This document shows, one piece after another, positions 7,245-14,648 of a stretch of 49,930 nucleotides of DNA. The stretch's first letter is position 1; each line of letters starts with the position of its first letter. Under the pieces are notes generated by a model. The model did no database searches, was not told the DNA's origin, and was given only the letters and a program-made list of their open reading frames with translations. The position numbers were made by a program, and so were the translations under genes. The stretch comes from Candidatus Sulfopaludibacter sp. SbA3 (GTDB lineage Bacteria > Acidobacteriota > Terriglobia > Bryobacterales > Bryobacteraceae), in NCBI GenBank assembly GCA_945861625.1, contig CAMAVI010000019.1, positions 1 to 49,930 on the forward strand. The letters run 5' to 3'.

Positions 7245-8219
7245 ATGCCAAAGCTTCGTGCTCTTCTGCTGTTCGTGCTGTGCGCGCTCTTTGCGGCTAC
7301 GCTTTCCGCGCAACCTAAGAAGGCGAGTAAGCCCGCCCCACAAACCGTAACCAGCAAAGCCGGTGGTAAGTTCGTGGGCAGCAAGGCATGCACGTCGTGT
7401 CATCAGGAAATCGCCGACACCTTTTTTAAGAATCCCCACAATAAGAGCGTCGTCTCCGGCAAGGAACCGCCCGAGCGTACCGGGTGTGAGGGCTGCCATG
7501 GGCCCGGGGAAAATCACATCGAAACTTTCGCGGAGCCGGGCACGATTCTCGCGTTCGCGAAAATTCCCAAGCAGCAAGTGCTGGATACCTGCCTGAAATG
7601 CCACAGCCAGACGCTTTCGCGCGCCAATATCCGCCGCTCCTCCCACACCGTCAACGACGTGGTCTGCACCAACTGCCATTCTGTTCATCATGCGGCGACC
7701 CCTCAGAAATTATTAGCCAAGACACAGACGGCTCTGTGCACCGGCTGCCATCTGAATGTGAAGGCGCAGTTTTCCATGCCCTTCAAACATCGCGTGAACG
7801 AAGGCTTCATGAGCTGCACGGATTGCCACAATCCGCATGGAACGTTTCAGCCTACCTGGGCCAACGGTGCGCGTCCCCGCCACGTGGAAACCTCCAAAGC
7901 TAACGAAGAACCGTGCATGAATTGCCACGCCGATAAGCGCGGGCCTTTTGTGTTTGAACATTCGCCGGTACGGGTGGATGGCTGCATGGCGTGCCATGTG
8001 CCACACGGCTCGGCTAACTCCAGGATGCTCACGCGCCCGGTGGTCTTCACATTGTGTTTGGAGTGCCACAACGGCGCGGGCAACTTGGGCCGGCAGGGTA
8101 ACGGCGTCAAAGTGCAATCTCCCACGCCCCACAATATGGCCAACCCGGCCTTTCAGGGTTGTGTCAATTGCCACGTGAAGATTCACGGCTCCAACGCCGA
8201 GCAGAAGTACTTCCGCTAG
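7245..8219 (+). CDS. Periplasmic decaheme c-type cytochrome (DmsE/MtrA-like)
   Basis: The 324-residue protein has a Sec signal peptide (LLLFVLCALFAATLSAQ) and exactly ten CxxCH heme-attachment motifs: CTSCH, CEGCH, CLKCH, CTNCH, CTGCH, CTDCH, CMNCH, CMACH, CLECH and CVNCH. Extra His residues (e.g. HSVHH, NPHG, VPHG, KIHG) can serve as distal ligands for bis-His hemes. Size, heme number and even spacing fit the DmsE/MtrA/PioA group, whose members carry electrons across the periplasm and through an outer-membrane porin sheath. The next gene, 14 bases downstream, encodes a beta-barrel of the size expected for that porin. No extracellular decaheme (MtrC-like) gene is seen in the window. A nitrite- or tetrathionate-type multiheme enzyme is less likely because no catalytic heme motif (CxxCK) is present. 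Confidence 0.9.
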   Translation: MPKLRALLLFVLCALFAATLSAQPKKASKPAPQTVTSKAGGKFVGSKACTSCHQEIADTFFKNPHNKSVVSGKEPPERTGCEGCHGPGENHIETFAEPGTILAFAKIPKQQVLDTCLKCHSQTLSRANIRRSSHTVNDVVCTNCHSVHHAATPQKLLAKTQTALCTGCHLNVKAQFSMPFKHRVNEGFMSCTDCHNPHGTFQPTWANGARPRHVETSKANEEPCMNCHADKRGPFVFEHSPVRVDGCMACHVPHGSANSRMLTRPVVFTLCLECHNGAGNLGRQGNGVKVQSPTPHNMANPAFQGCVNCHVKIHGSNAEQKYFR

Positions 8220-8233
8220 CCGAGGTGAAGCAG

Positions 8234-10216
8234 ATGAACAAACACAAACTTGCGGTCTTCCTGTTCTCCTACGCTTCCCTGATTCTGGCGCAGCCGCCGG
8301 TGGCTCCTTCGCCGGTGCCCGCCGAGTCACTCGACGGCAAGAACAACGGCAACTACAACGTCGTGAACAATGCGGAACTGGGCTACCGGTTCCGTACCGT
8401 GGGCGGCAGCGCGAATCAATACCGCAGCAGCGTCAACTACGGCAACGGTATCCGCCTGCTGGGTGGCTCGCTGCTGATGAACTCCAAGGACGGTCACGGT
8501 GGGTTGTTTGACCATCTCAGCCTGACCACCCAGGGCTTGGGCGGGGATCCTTACCAATCCGCCAGCCTGCGTGTCGAACGTAATGCGCTCTACCGCTACG
8601 AACTCGGCTGGCGGTTGAACGAGTATTACAACCCTGGGCTGGTGACCAACGGCGGTAACAGTTTTCATCTGGTCGATACGACCTACGGGATGCAGGATCA
8701 CAACTTGACGCTGTTTCCGCAATCCAAATTCAAATTCTTCCTGGGTTATACGGGAAGCGCGCAGACCGGGCCTGCCTATACCACCGAGCAGGGACGCCAG
8801 GGAATTCAGCTGATGGACGTGCGCCGGCGTTGGAACGAGTATCGCGTGGGGAGCGAGTTCGAAATCGCCGGCATTCGCGTGAATTGGACCCGTGGCTGGG
8901 AGGATTTCAAAGAAGACAACGCCTTCACTCGCTCGCCCGCCGGCGTTCCCGGGTTCCCCGGCACGGCCAACGCCAATCTACTGGGATTGACCAAAGCCGA
9001 TCCTTACCATGGCACCAATCCTTACTGGCGTGTCGCATTGTTCAATAACACCAGCAAATGGTTCAGCTGGAATGGCCGCTTCACGTATACGGCGGGCCGG
9101 CGAGCCTTCGTTTTGGACGAAACGTTTTTGACCGCGGCCGGCAACGCCACCACAACCACGCGCGCCCTCAATTTTGGCAACGCCCAGCGGCCCGTTGCCA
9201 CCGGGAATTTGAACCTGGTGTTTACTCCCGTATCAAAATTGACAATCACCAACAGCACCGCCGTCTACAACGCGCGCACCCAGGGCGATACCACGTTTGC
9301 CCAGTTGAGCCCCGGCGCGCCAACCCGCGTCGTGACATACAACTACCTGGGTGTTCGTACGATTTCCAACGACACCACGCTGAACTATCAATGGCTGAAG
9401 GCGATAGGTCTTTTCGCTGGATATCACTACTCGGACCGCTACATCAATTCCACGGAACGCAGTAACGTGCTGTTCATCCCGGCGCAGCAAACCAACATCC
9501 TCAACTCCACCCAGTTTGGAGTGCGCTTGCGCCCCGTGCCGGCGCTCACGGTGCAATTGAGCGCTGAGATCGGCCGCTCCAACCGGCCGTTCACCCCGGT
9601 GGCGCCACGCGATTACACCGCCTTCAATGGCCGCGCGCAGTACCGCCGGCGCAATTTCCAGATTCTGGCCACCACCAATACGGACTACAACAACAATTCG
9701 TATTCCGTGACCAATTCCTTCTCGTCGCACTCGCGCCGTTACGCGGTGGACGGATCGTGGACACCGCGCCCGTGGCTTTCCCTCGATGCTGGCTATTCCA
9801 AGATGCACCTGGATACCGCGGGCGGGATCGCTTACCGGGTAGCGCCGGGCACGCTCATCACGGGCGAGCGTTCCCTGTACTTCAGTAACATGCACACCGT
9901 GTATTCGGGAATCCGCTTCCAGGCGAAAGATCGGATCGAGATCTACGCCGGCCTGACGCGCGTCCAGGACACCGGCGATGGCCGCGCCACGGCGGCGGGG
10001 GCGGGCATCGGCTCACCACGCGCGATCTTCCAGGTGGTGCAGACCTACCCGCTCACGTTCCAGTCGCCCTCGGCCCGCGTTTCGCTCAAGATCAGCCGGC
10101 AGATTCACTGGAACGCCGGATACCAATATTACGGCTACAGCCAGGAGTTCAACCTCAATCCCAACCTGAATTACCGGGCCAACACGGGCTATACCAGCCT
10201 GTCGTTTGTGTACTGA
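8234..10216 (+). CDS. Outer-membrane beta-barrel, MtrB/PioB-like porin partner of the decaheme cytochrome
   Basis: The ATG at 8234 follows GAGGTGAAG and opens a signal peptide (LAVFLFSYASLILAQ); 660 residues result. After a Pro-rich linker the sequence is a long run of alternating aromatic/polar strands and Asn/Gly-rich turns (YRYELGWRLNEYYNPG, FKFFLGYTGSAQTG, LFAGYHYSDRYINS, HWNAGYQYYGYSQEF), ending with an aromatic residue (LSFVY), as outer-membrane barrels do. Length and pairing with the decaheme gene fit MtrB/PioB porins that sheath MtrA-type cytochromes. The N-terminal CxxC seen in Shewanella MtrB is absent. The gene may also represent a divergent acidobacterial family that does the same job. 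The tRNA-Pro gene on the opposite strand follows. Confidence 0.75.
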   Translation: MNKHKLAVFLFSYASLILAQPPVAPSPVPAESLDGKNNGNYNVVNNAELGYRFRTVGGSANQYRSSVNYGNGIRLLGGSLLMNSKDGHGGLFDHLSLTTQGLGGDPYQSASLRVERNALYRYELGWRLNEYYNPGLVTNGGNSFHLVDTTYGMQDHNLTLFPQSKFKFFLGYTGSAQTGPAYTTEQGRQGIQLMDVRRRWNEYRVGSEFEIAGIRVNWTRGWEDFKEDNAFTRSPAGVPGFPGTANANLLGLTKADPYHGTNPYWRVALFNNTSKWFSWNGRFTYTAGRRAFVLDETFLTAAGNATTTTRALNFGNAQRPVATGNLNLVFTPVSKLTITNSTAVYNARTQGDTTFAQLSPGAPTRVVTYNYLGVRTISNDTTLNYQWLKAIGLFAGYHYSDRYINSTERSNVLFIPAQQTNILNSTQFGVRLRPVPALTVQLSAEIGRSNRPFTPVAPRDYTAFNGRAQYRRRNFQILATTNTDYNNNSYSVTNSFSSHSRRYAVDGSWTPRPWLSLDAGYSKMHLDTAGGIAYRVAPGTLITGERSLYFSNMHTVYSGIRFQAKDRIEIYAGLTRVQDTGDGRATAAGAGIGSPRAIFQVVQTYPLTFQSPSARVSLKISRQIHWNAGYQYYGYSQEFNLNPNLNYRANTGYTSLSFVY

Positions 10217-10250
10217 TTGTTCCTGGCTACTAGAGTTGTGAGGGGTTTGG

Positions 10251-10324
<74 letters not shown>

Positions 10325-10429
10325 AACTTTTGAGTGTAGCACCCAGGCCAAGGGAATCCAAAGAATTCCGGTGGAAAACCACATTGCGCGGACGGACTTG
10401 ATATGATACATGGACGTACAGGAGGCAAC

Positions 10430-11329
10430 ATGAAACGTTATTGGATTCCCGCGGCGCTGGCAATCGCCGCGCTCACGGCTTTTGGACAAGGTGCACCCGA
10501 CTTCAGCAAGGTCGAGATCAAAACCACCAAACACAGCAACAATTTCTACACGCTGGACGGCCAGGGCGGCCGCATCGGCATCCTGACTGGACCCGACGGC
10601 GTGTTCATGGTGGACAGCCAGTTCGCTCCCTTAAGCGAAAAGATTAACAACGCTATTAAAGCGGTCTCCGGCGGCGCGCCGATCAAGTTCATGATCAACA
10701 CGCACGTGCACGGCGATCACACCGGCGGCGACGAGAATTTTGGCAAGATGGGCGTCACTATTTTCTCGCGGCCCCAGTTGCGCAACCGTCTGGCGCATCC
10801 CAATCCAGGGGCTAACGGCCAGCCCGGCAGGCCGATGCCGGCCGCTGGACTCCCCCTGGTTACCTATACCGGCGGCCTCACCTTCAACATGAACGGCGAG
10901 GAAGTGCGCGTCATCGGGATTCCGCGGGCGCACACCGATGGCGACACCGTCGTCTACTTCGTTAATAACGACGTGATCATGACCGGCGACTTCTTCCGTT
11001 CGGTGGGATTCCCCAACATCGATCGCGCCAACGGCGGCTCTCTGCGCGGCATGTCGGATGGCCTGGCGCGCGTGATCGCTCTGGCCGGACCCAACACCAA
11101 GGTCGTGCCTGGCCATGGGCCGATCGTGGGCCGCGAAGCTGTCATGGCGCACCGCGATGTTCTGTTAGGCGTTGAGAGGAAAGTGTCCGACTTGGTGAAG
11201 CAGGGTAAGAGCGAGGGTGACACGGTTGCCGCTAAGCCGGCCAACGAGTACACGCCGCGCGTGCCGGAAGCCGGCCCCAGCGAAGACCGCTTCGTGGGCC
11301 AGGTGTTTCAGGAAGTCAAAGCCAACTAG
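10430..11329 (+). CDS. Secreted metallo-beta-lactamase-fold hydrolase
   Basis: Starting at the ATG at 10430 (AGGAGG 5 bases upstream) gives 299 residues with a signal peptide (AALAIAALTAFGQ). The zinc ligands of the fold are all visible: HVHGDH (THVHGDHTGG, about residue 92), a central His (IPRAHTDGD), the Asp of MTGDFF and the His of VPGHGPI. The family covers beta-lactamases, glyoxalase-II-like and quinoprotein-relay-type hydrolases; sequence alone does not fix the substrate. Membership near secreted cyclases/SoxH-like enzymes is possible. The gene converges with the SET-domain gene, and the two stop codons share the bases CTAG. Confidence 0.85.
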   Translation: MKRYWIPAALAIAALTAFGQGAPDFSKVEIKTTKHSNNFYTLDGQGGRIGILTGPDGVFMVDSQFAPLSEKINNAIKAVSGGAPIKFMINTHVHGDHTGGDENFGKMGVTIFSRPQLRNRLAHPNPGANGQPGRPMPAAGLPLVTYTGGLTFNMNGEEVRVIGIPRAHTDGDTVVYFVNNDVIMTGDFFRSVGFPNIDRANGGSLRGMSDGLARVIALAGPNTKVVPGHGPIVGREAVMAHRDVLLGVERKVSDLVKQGKSEGDTVAAKPANEYTPRVPEAGPSEDRFVGQVFQEVKAN

Positions 11330-11865
11330 GCGGTCGCTGATTTTGTCTTTTGGGCGGCTCGGGGTGTCTTCGCATCCCGGGCCGCTCGAGCGTTTATGAG
11401 GTCACGCGTCAGTTTGGGCGTGAGCTTCTCCATCACTCCCCGGCAGCTTCTGGCCCCGCACGCGCACCGCGATTTGTCACCCGTATAGGTAAAGTTGTAA
11501 TCCACCAGCAGTTCTTCCCCTGGCTGGATTTCGCGCAGGCTCATATAAATGATGTGGCCCTTCATGATCCGCGCCACCACGTTCGGTTCACAACTGTGGT
11601 TAATGATCTCCGCGCCGCTGCCGCCGAAGGCGCCGTCAAGGGTCCAGTAGTGATCGAGAGTGAACAGGTACGTGTACTCGCCCTCGCCCCGGCGTTTGGT
11701 CTCCGCGCGGCTGATGCGCTCACCGGTGTATTCGATCACTTTGCGATTGGCGGGAATACGCTCCTGAGCGTAAACGCCATAACGGTGAATCTTCGATTTC
11801 CGGATCACCAACGGGAAATCGGCAAATTTAAGGTTGATGCGGGGACGGCTGACGAGGGTTTCCAT
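11326..11865 (-). CDS. SET-domain protein (putative protein-lysine methyltransferase)
   Basis: The 179-residue product has a complete SET fold. SRYGVYAQ-like HRYGVYAQERIPAN corresponds to the SAM-binding N-terminal motif. EYTGERIS and YTYLFTLDHYWTLDGAFGG follow, then the pseudoknot signature NHSCEPN, and EELLVDYNF supplies the catalytic Tyr region. A post-SET cysteine cluster (CACGARSCRG) could close a zinc site with the NHSC Cys. The C-terminus is Lys/Arg/Ala-rich, as in DNA- or histone-tail-like proteins. SET proteins transfer methyl groups to lysine; bacterial targets are mostly unknown. It stands alone on its strand and overlaps the neighbouring stop codon. Bacterial occurrence suggests an ancient transfer or shared lineage. 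Confidence 0.85.
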   Translation of the reverse strand: METLVSRPRINLKFADFPLVIRKSKIHRYGVYAQERIPANRKVIEYTGERISRAETKRRGEGEYTYLFTLDHYWTLDGAFGGSGAEIINHSCEPNVVARIMKGHIIYMSLREIQPGEELLVDYNFTYTGDKSRCACGARSCRGVMEKLTPKLTRDLINARAARDAKTPRAAQKTKSATA

Positions 11866-11922
11866 TCAAAGCTAACTCTTGCATTGTAACGGAGAGACGC
11901 CGCCGAAAGAAACTTTTTCCGG

Positions 11923-12489
11923 CTACTGCGCCGGTGGGAGCCGCAGGTTGAGATTGCGGGCCTGATTCAGCTCGCGCGTGACGGCGCGGTCCACCGAGGC
12001 AAGTGGAACGCGGCGATTCGCGCCTTCGGCATCCACATAGCGGAGATCACGGCCCTGTACCCACACTGCCGCTGCTGAGAGCTTGGTTCCGTCCTTCAAG
12101 GCAAGTGCAAAATAGGCAGGGGGCTCGGACGAGGCCGGCGGATTCACCTCCTGTATCGAAGACCGGATGGGAGCCGGCGGAGGTGGAGGTGCAAGCGGCG
12201 CCGGCGCGGGCTCAACCACCACCACGCTGGTTGCCGCGGGCGCCGGCATGGCCGGGTAGGGGTAAACGGCCGGGTATGCCCCATAGCCTCCCCAATACAT
12301 CGGCGACCGGTGAACGGGCGCTATCGGAGCGGCTTGCGGAGCGCCATATTGTGGAAACGTGGGGCCAAGAGGCGGAATGCCGGCTCCAAGCGCGGCGGGA
12401 AACTGGCGATCCTGCGCAAAGGCCACAACGGCCAGCCAGCACGCGCAACTGAGGACTCCGCGAACCACAAATCTTCCTGCCCGTATCAT
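11923..12489 (-). CDS. Secreted proline-rich protein of unknown function
   Basis: The ATG at 12489 follows a strong GGAGG and opens a signal peptide (FVVRGVLSCACWLAVVAFAQ), giving 188 residues. A low-complexity middle rich in Pro, Tyr and Ala (YWGGYGAYPAVYPYPAMP, then APLAPPPPPAPIR) leads to a compact C-terminal domain (YFALALKDGTKLSAAAVWVQ, DLRYVDAEGANRRVPLASVD). The latter reads like a small beta domain found at the end of secreted acidobacterial proteins. No enzyme motif is seen. The gene is transcribed away from the ECF sigma factor gene with only 74 bases between starts, so shared control is plausible. Confidence 0.65.
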   Translation of the reverse strand: MIRAGRFVVRGVLSCACWLAVVAFAQDRQFPAALGAGIPPLGPTFPQYGAPQAAPIAPVHRSPMYWGGYGAYPAVYPYPAMPAPAATSVVVVEPAPAPLAPPPPPAPIRSSIQEVNPPASSEPPAYFALALKDGTKLSAAAVWVQGRDLRYVDAEGANRRVPLASVDRAVTRELNQARNLNLRLPPAQ

Positions 12490-12525
12490 ACCTCCGGGGG
12501 CCGCGCGGACCAAGGGCACAATTTT

Positions 12526-12554
12526 GGAACTTTCCGTCGTCCGGCCGGGTATAT
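12526..12554 (+). promoter_or_regulatory. Candidate ECF-type autoregulatory promoter
   Basis: GGAACT (12526-12531) is separated by 17 bases from GTATAT (12549-12554). GGAAC is the usual -35 core of ECF sigma factors. Transcription would begin very near the ATG at 12564 of the sigma gene itself, and no Shine-Dalgarno precedes that ATG, which would suit a leaderless message. Prediction only. Confidence 0.4.
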
Positions 12555-12563
12555 GAAGCAGAC

Positions 12564-13118
12564 ATGGCAAGCGACGAGAAATGGTTGGAGGAGGCACTGG
12601 CGGGCGATGAGCACTCCTTCAGCCTCCTTTACCGGGCCCGGCAAGGCGCGATTTACCGCTTCGCACTGCACATGTCCGGCAATCCGGCATTGGCTGAGGA
12701 CGTCACCCAGGAGGTATTTCTCGCGCTGCTCGAACGGGGAAACCGTTACGAACCGGAGCGCGGCCCCTTGCTGCCGTTCTTATATGGCGTCGCGCGCCAC
12801 TTGATGTTACGGCGTCTGGAAAAGACCAGCGTGGACACCGTGACCGAAGAGTTAGCCATCGATGAAGACTTGCTCGATGACCTGACCCGGCGGGAGACGA
12901 TCGAATCGGTACGCCGCGCCGTGCTGAGCCTGCCGTTGGTCTATCGCGAAGCAGTGGTGTTGTTCGACCTGGAGGGCGCCAGCTACGAAGAGGCAGCCGT
13001 GGCGCTGGACTGTCCTGTGGGAACCGTGCGGTCACGATTGAGCCGTGGACGGGCGCTGCTGGCTCAGAAACTAGAAGGCGAAAAATTGAAACTGAATGCA
13101 GTCAGGAGTTTGTCATGA
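12564..13118 (+). CDS. RNA polymerase sigma factor, ECF (sigma-70 family)
   Basis: The 184-residue protein has sigma-2 (residues about 20-85; AEDVTQEVFLALLE is region 2.1-2.2 like and FLYGVARHLMLRRLEK is region 2.3-2.4) and sigma-4 (SLPLVYREAVVLFDLEG and SYEEAAVALDCPVGTVRSRL, the helix-turn-helix). No sigma-3 is present, so it is an ECF type. It overlaps the next gene by 4 bases (ATGA); that gene encodes a single-span membrane protein of the kind that restrains ECF factors. A GGAAC promoter-like site sits just upstream. The signal sensed is unknown; downstream envelope genes suggest cell-surface stress. Confidence 0.9.
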   Translation: MASDEKWLEEALAGDEHSFSLLYRARQGAIYRFALHMSGNPALAEDVTQEVFLALLERGNRYEPERGPLLPFLYGVARHLMLRRLEKTSVDTVTEELAIDEDLLDDLTRRETIESVRRAVLSLPLVYREAVVLFDLEGASYEEAAVALDCPVGTVRSRLSRGRALLAQKLEGEKLKLNAVRSLS

Positions 13119-13672
13119 GCGAAGAGCGGATTGTGCAGGCATTACGGGCCCTCGCGCATCACGATCGCGAATTGCAGGCCGCACCGGAAACGGAGACGCT
13201 GTTGATTCGCGGATTCCGGAAACAGCGGGCCCGCCGCAGGTGGCGCTGGATAGCCGTGGCCGGGGCGGCTGCCGCGTGCCTGGTAGTGGCGGCGTTGGTG
13301 ATGAACTATGGGACGGCCCGCCAGTCTTCGCCAGTACGACCGCCAGTGGCGTTATCCAATCCGGAGACTCCTGAAGTCGCCGCGGCGCCAGAGCCCGTGA
13401 TCGTAACGGCGCCCCAGCGGGTTCGGCGCCCCAGAACGGTTGGCCGCCGGGCGCCGAGGGAAGCGGTCACCGACTTTTTCCCGTGGATGGATTCGGCACT
13501 CCCGTTCGAGCGCGGGCAACTGCTGCGGGTAGAGTTACCGGCCGGGGTCATGCGCTCAGTCGGCCTGCCGGTGCATGACGATCACCTTGGGGATCTGATT
13601 CAAGCCGACGTGTTGGTGGGCGAAGAAGGTCTGCCGCGCGCCATTCGATTTGTAAAATCTGATATGCAATAA
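13115..13672 (+). CDS. Single-span membrane protein, probable anti-sigma factor
   Basis: The 185-residue product starts inside the sigma gene's stop (ATGA) with a good Shine-Dalgarno (AGGAG). It has a short cytoplasmic N-terminus (residues 1-40, helical, Arg-rich RRRW before the membrane), one transmembrane helix (about 46-64, AVAGAAAACLVVAALVMNY) and a periplasmic part with a Pro-rich linker and a C-terminal domain (FPWMDSALPFERGQLLRVEL, LGDLIQADVLVGEEGLPRAI). There is no HxxxCxxC zinc-binding motif, so it is not a classical ZAS anti-sigma factor. Position and topology make an anti-sigma role likely but not proven. Confidence 0.7.
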   Translation: MSEERIVQALRALAHHDRELQAAPETETLLIRGFRKQRARRRWRWIAVAGAAAACLVVAALVMNYGTARQSSPVRPPVALSNPETPEVAAAPEPVIVTAPQRVRRPRTVGRRAPREAVTDFFPWMDSALPFERGQLLRVELPAGVMRSVGLPVHDDHLGDLIQADVLVGEEGLPRAIRFVKSDMQ

Positions 13673-13684
13673 GGGGGAGTGAAG

Positions 13685-14599
13685 ATGAAATCCGGAATTT
13701 GGATGATGTTCGTGTTACCAGCGGCGTTGTTGGCCCAACAGGAGCAGGACGTGGTATTCACCCGCGCGGCGCCCATCGGCATGGGGATAGCGGCAGCCAC
13801 CACGGCGGGCGCCACCTTCAACTTCGTCGCGGGCGAACTGGTGGGTGGAGCGCCTCTCAAAAACGCGCCCTATGCAGCCGAGGCTGTCACGGAAAACGTG
13901 CAGGCGCTCGCCGACGGCAATCGAATCGTCCACAAGACAACCGCTTCGGTGTATCGCGATAGCCAGGGGCGCGAGCGGCGCGAGCAGTCCTTCCCTTCTC
14001 TCGGCCCTTTCGCCGCGCAAGGCGAACCGCACAAGACGGTTTTCATTTCCGATCCGGTGGCGGGAGTGAATTACTCTCTCGACGTGCAAAATAAAGTCGC
14101 GATCAAATTCCCGCATTCATCCATGGCGCTGGGCAAATTGACGGACTTGCCCGCGCCGCCCAAAGAAGGAGGGCCGGTATTCATCCGGCATTTTGAGGGT
14201 GCGGGACCGGCCCCAACGGCGGGAGTTACCATGGCCGCGCCGCAACTGATGCTCTTCGGGCAGGTAGCGGGCGGTGGCAATGGCATGGGCCCAAGGGGAG
14301 AGCAACTGGGCTCCAAAGTGATTGAGGGCATTTCCGCCGACGGTGTGCGCCACACCATCACGATTCCCGCCGGTCAGATCGGCAACGAGAAGCCGATCGA
14401 AATTGTCGACGAAATGTGGCGGTCTCCCGAGTTGCAGGTCACGGTGCAATCGACGCATAATGATCCCCGCATGGGCACGACGTCGTACTCGCTCAAGAAT
14501 GTGTCGCGCGCCGAGCCCGCGGCTACCCTGTTCCAGGTGCCGCCGGACTATACCGTGCAAGAAGGGCCACAGTTCACGAGGGCGCTGCCTCCGCAATAA
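13685..14599 (+). CDS. Secreted protein of unknown function, sigma-operon member
   Basis: I prefer the ATG at 13685, 6 bases after AGGGGGAG; the GTG at 13679 is too close to that site. The 304 residues open with a signal peptide (IWMMFVLPAALLAQ). The mature protein is beta-rich and contains QALADGNRIVHKTTASVYRDSQGRERREQ-like text split by turns, then a second beta region (HTITIPAGQIGNEKPIEIVD, ELQVTVQSTHNDPRMG, YSLKNVSRAEPAATLFQVPP). The NRIVHKT..YRDSQGRERRE pattern recalls outer-membrane lipoprotein-sorting-like or secreted proteins common in Acidobacteriota, but I cannot name a family. It lies 12 bases after the anti-sigma gene and is likely co-expressed. Confidence 0.7.
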   Translation: MKSGIWMMFVLPAALLAQQEQDVVFTRAAPIGMGIAAATTAGATFNFVAGELVGGAPLKNAPYAAEAVTENVQALADGNRIVHKTTASVYRDSQGRERREQSFPSLGPFAAQGEPHKTVFISDPVAGVNYSLDVQNKVAIKFPHSSMALGKLTDLPAPPKEGGPVFIRHFEGAGPAPTAGVTMAAPQLMLFGQVAGGGNGMGPRGEQLGSKVIEGISADGVRHTITIPAGQIGNEKPIEIVDEMWRSPELQVTVQSTHNDPRMGTTSYSLKNVSRAEPAATLFQVPPDYTVQEGPQFTRALPPQ

Positions 14600-14648
14600 G
14601 ACACCCCCGCAGGAAACCTCATGGCGGGGAGCCGCGTAAACTATACAT

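Noticed and set aside
10403..10432. Upstream ATG at 10403 as start of the metallo-beta-lactamase-fold gene
   Set aside because: The AGGAGG site sits 5 bases before the ATG at 10430, and that start gives a clean signal peptide.
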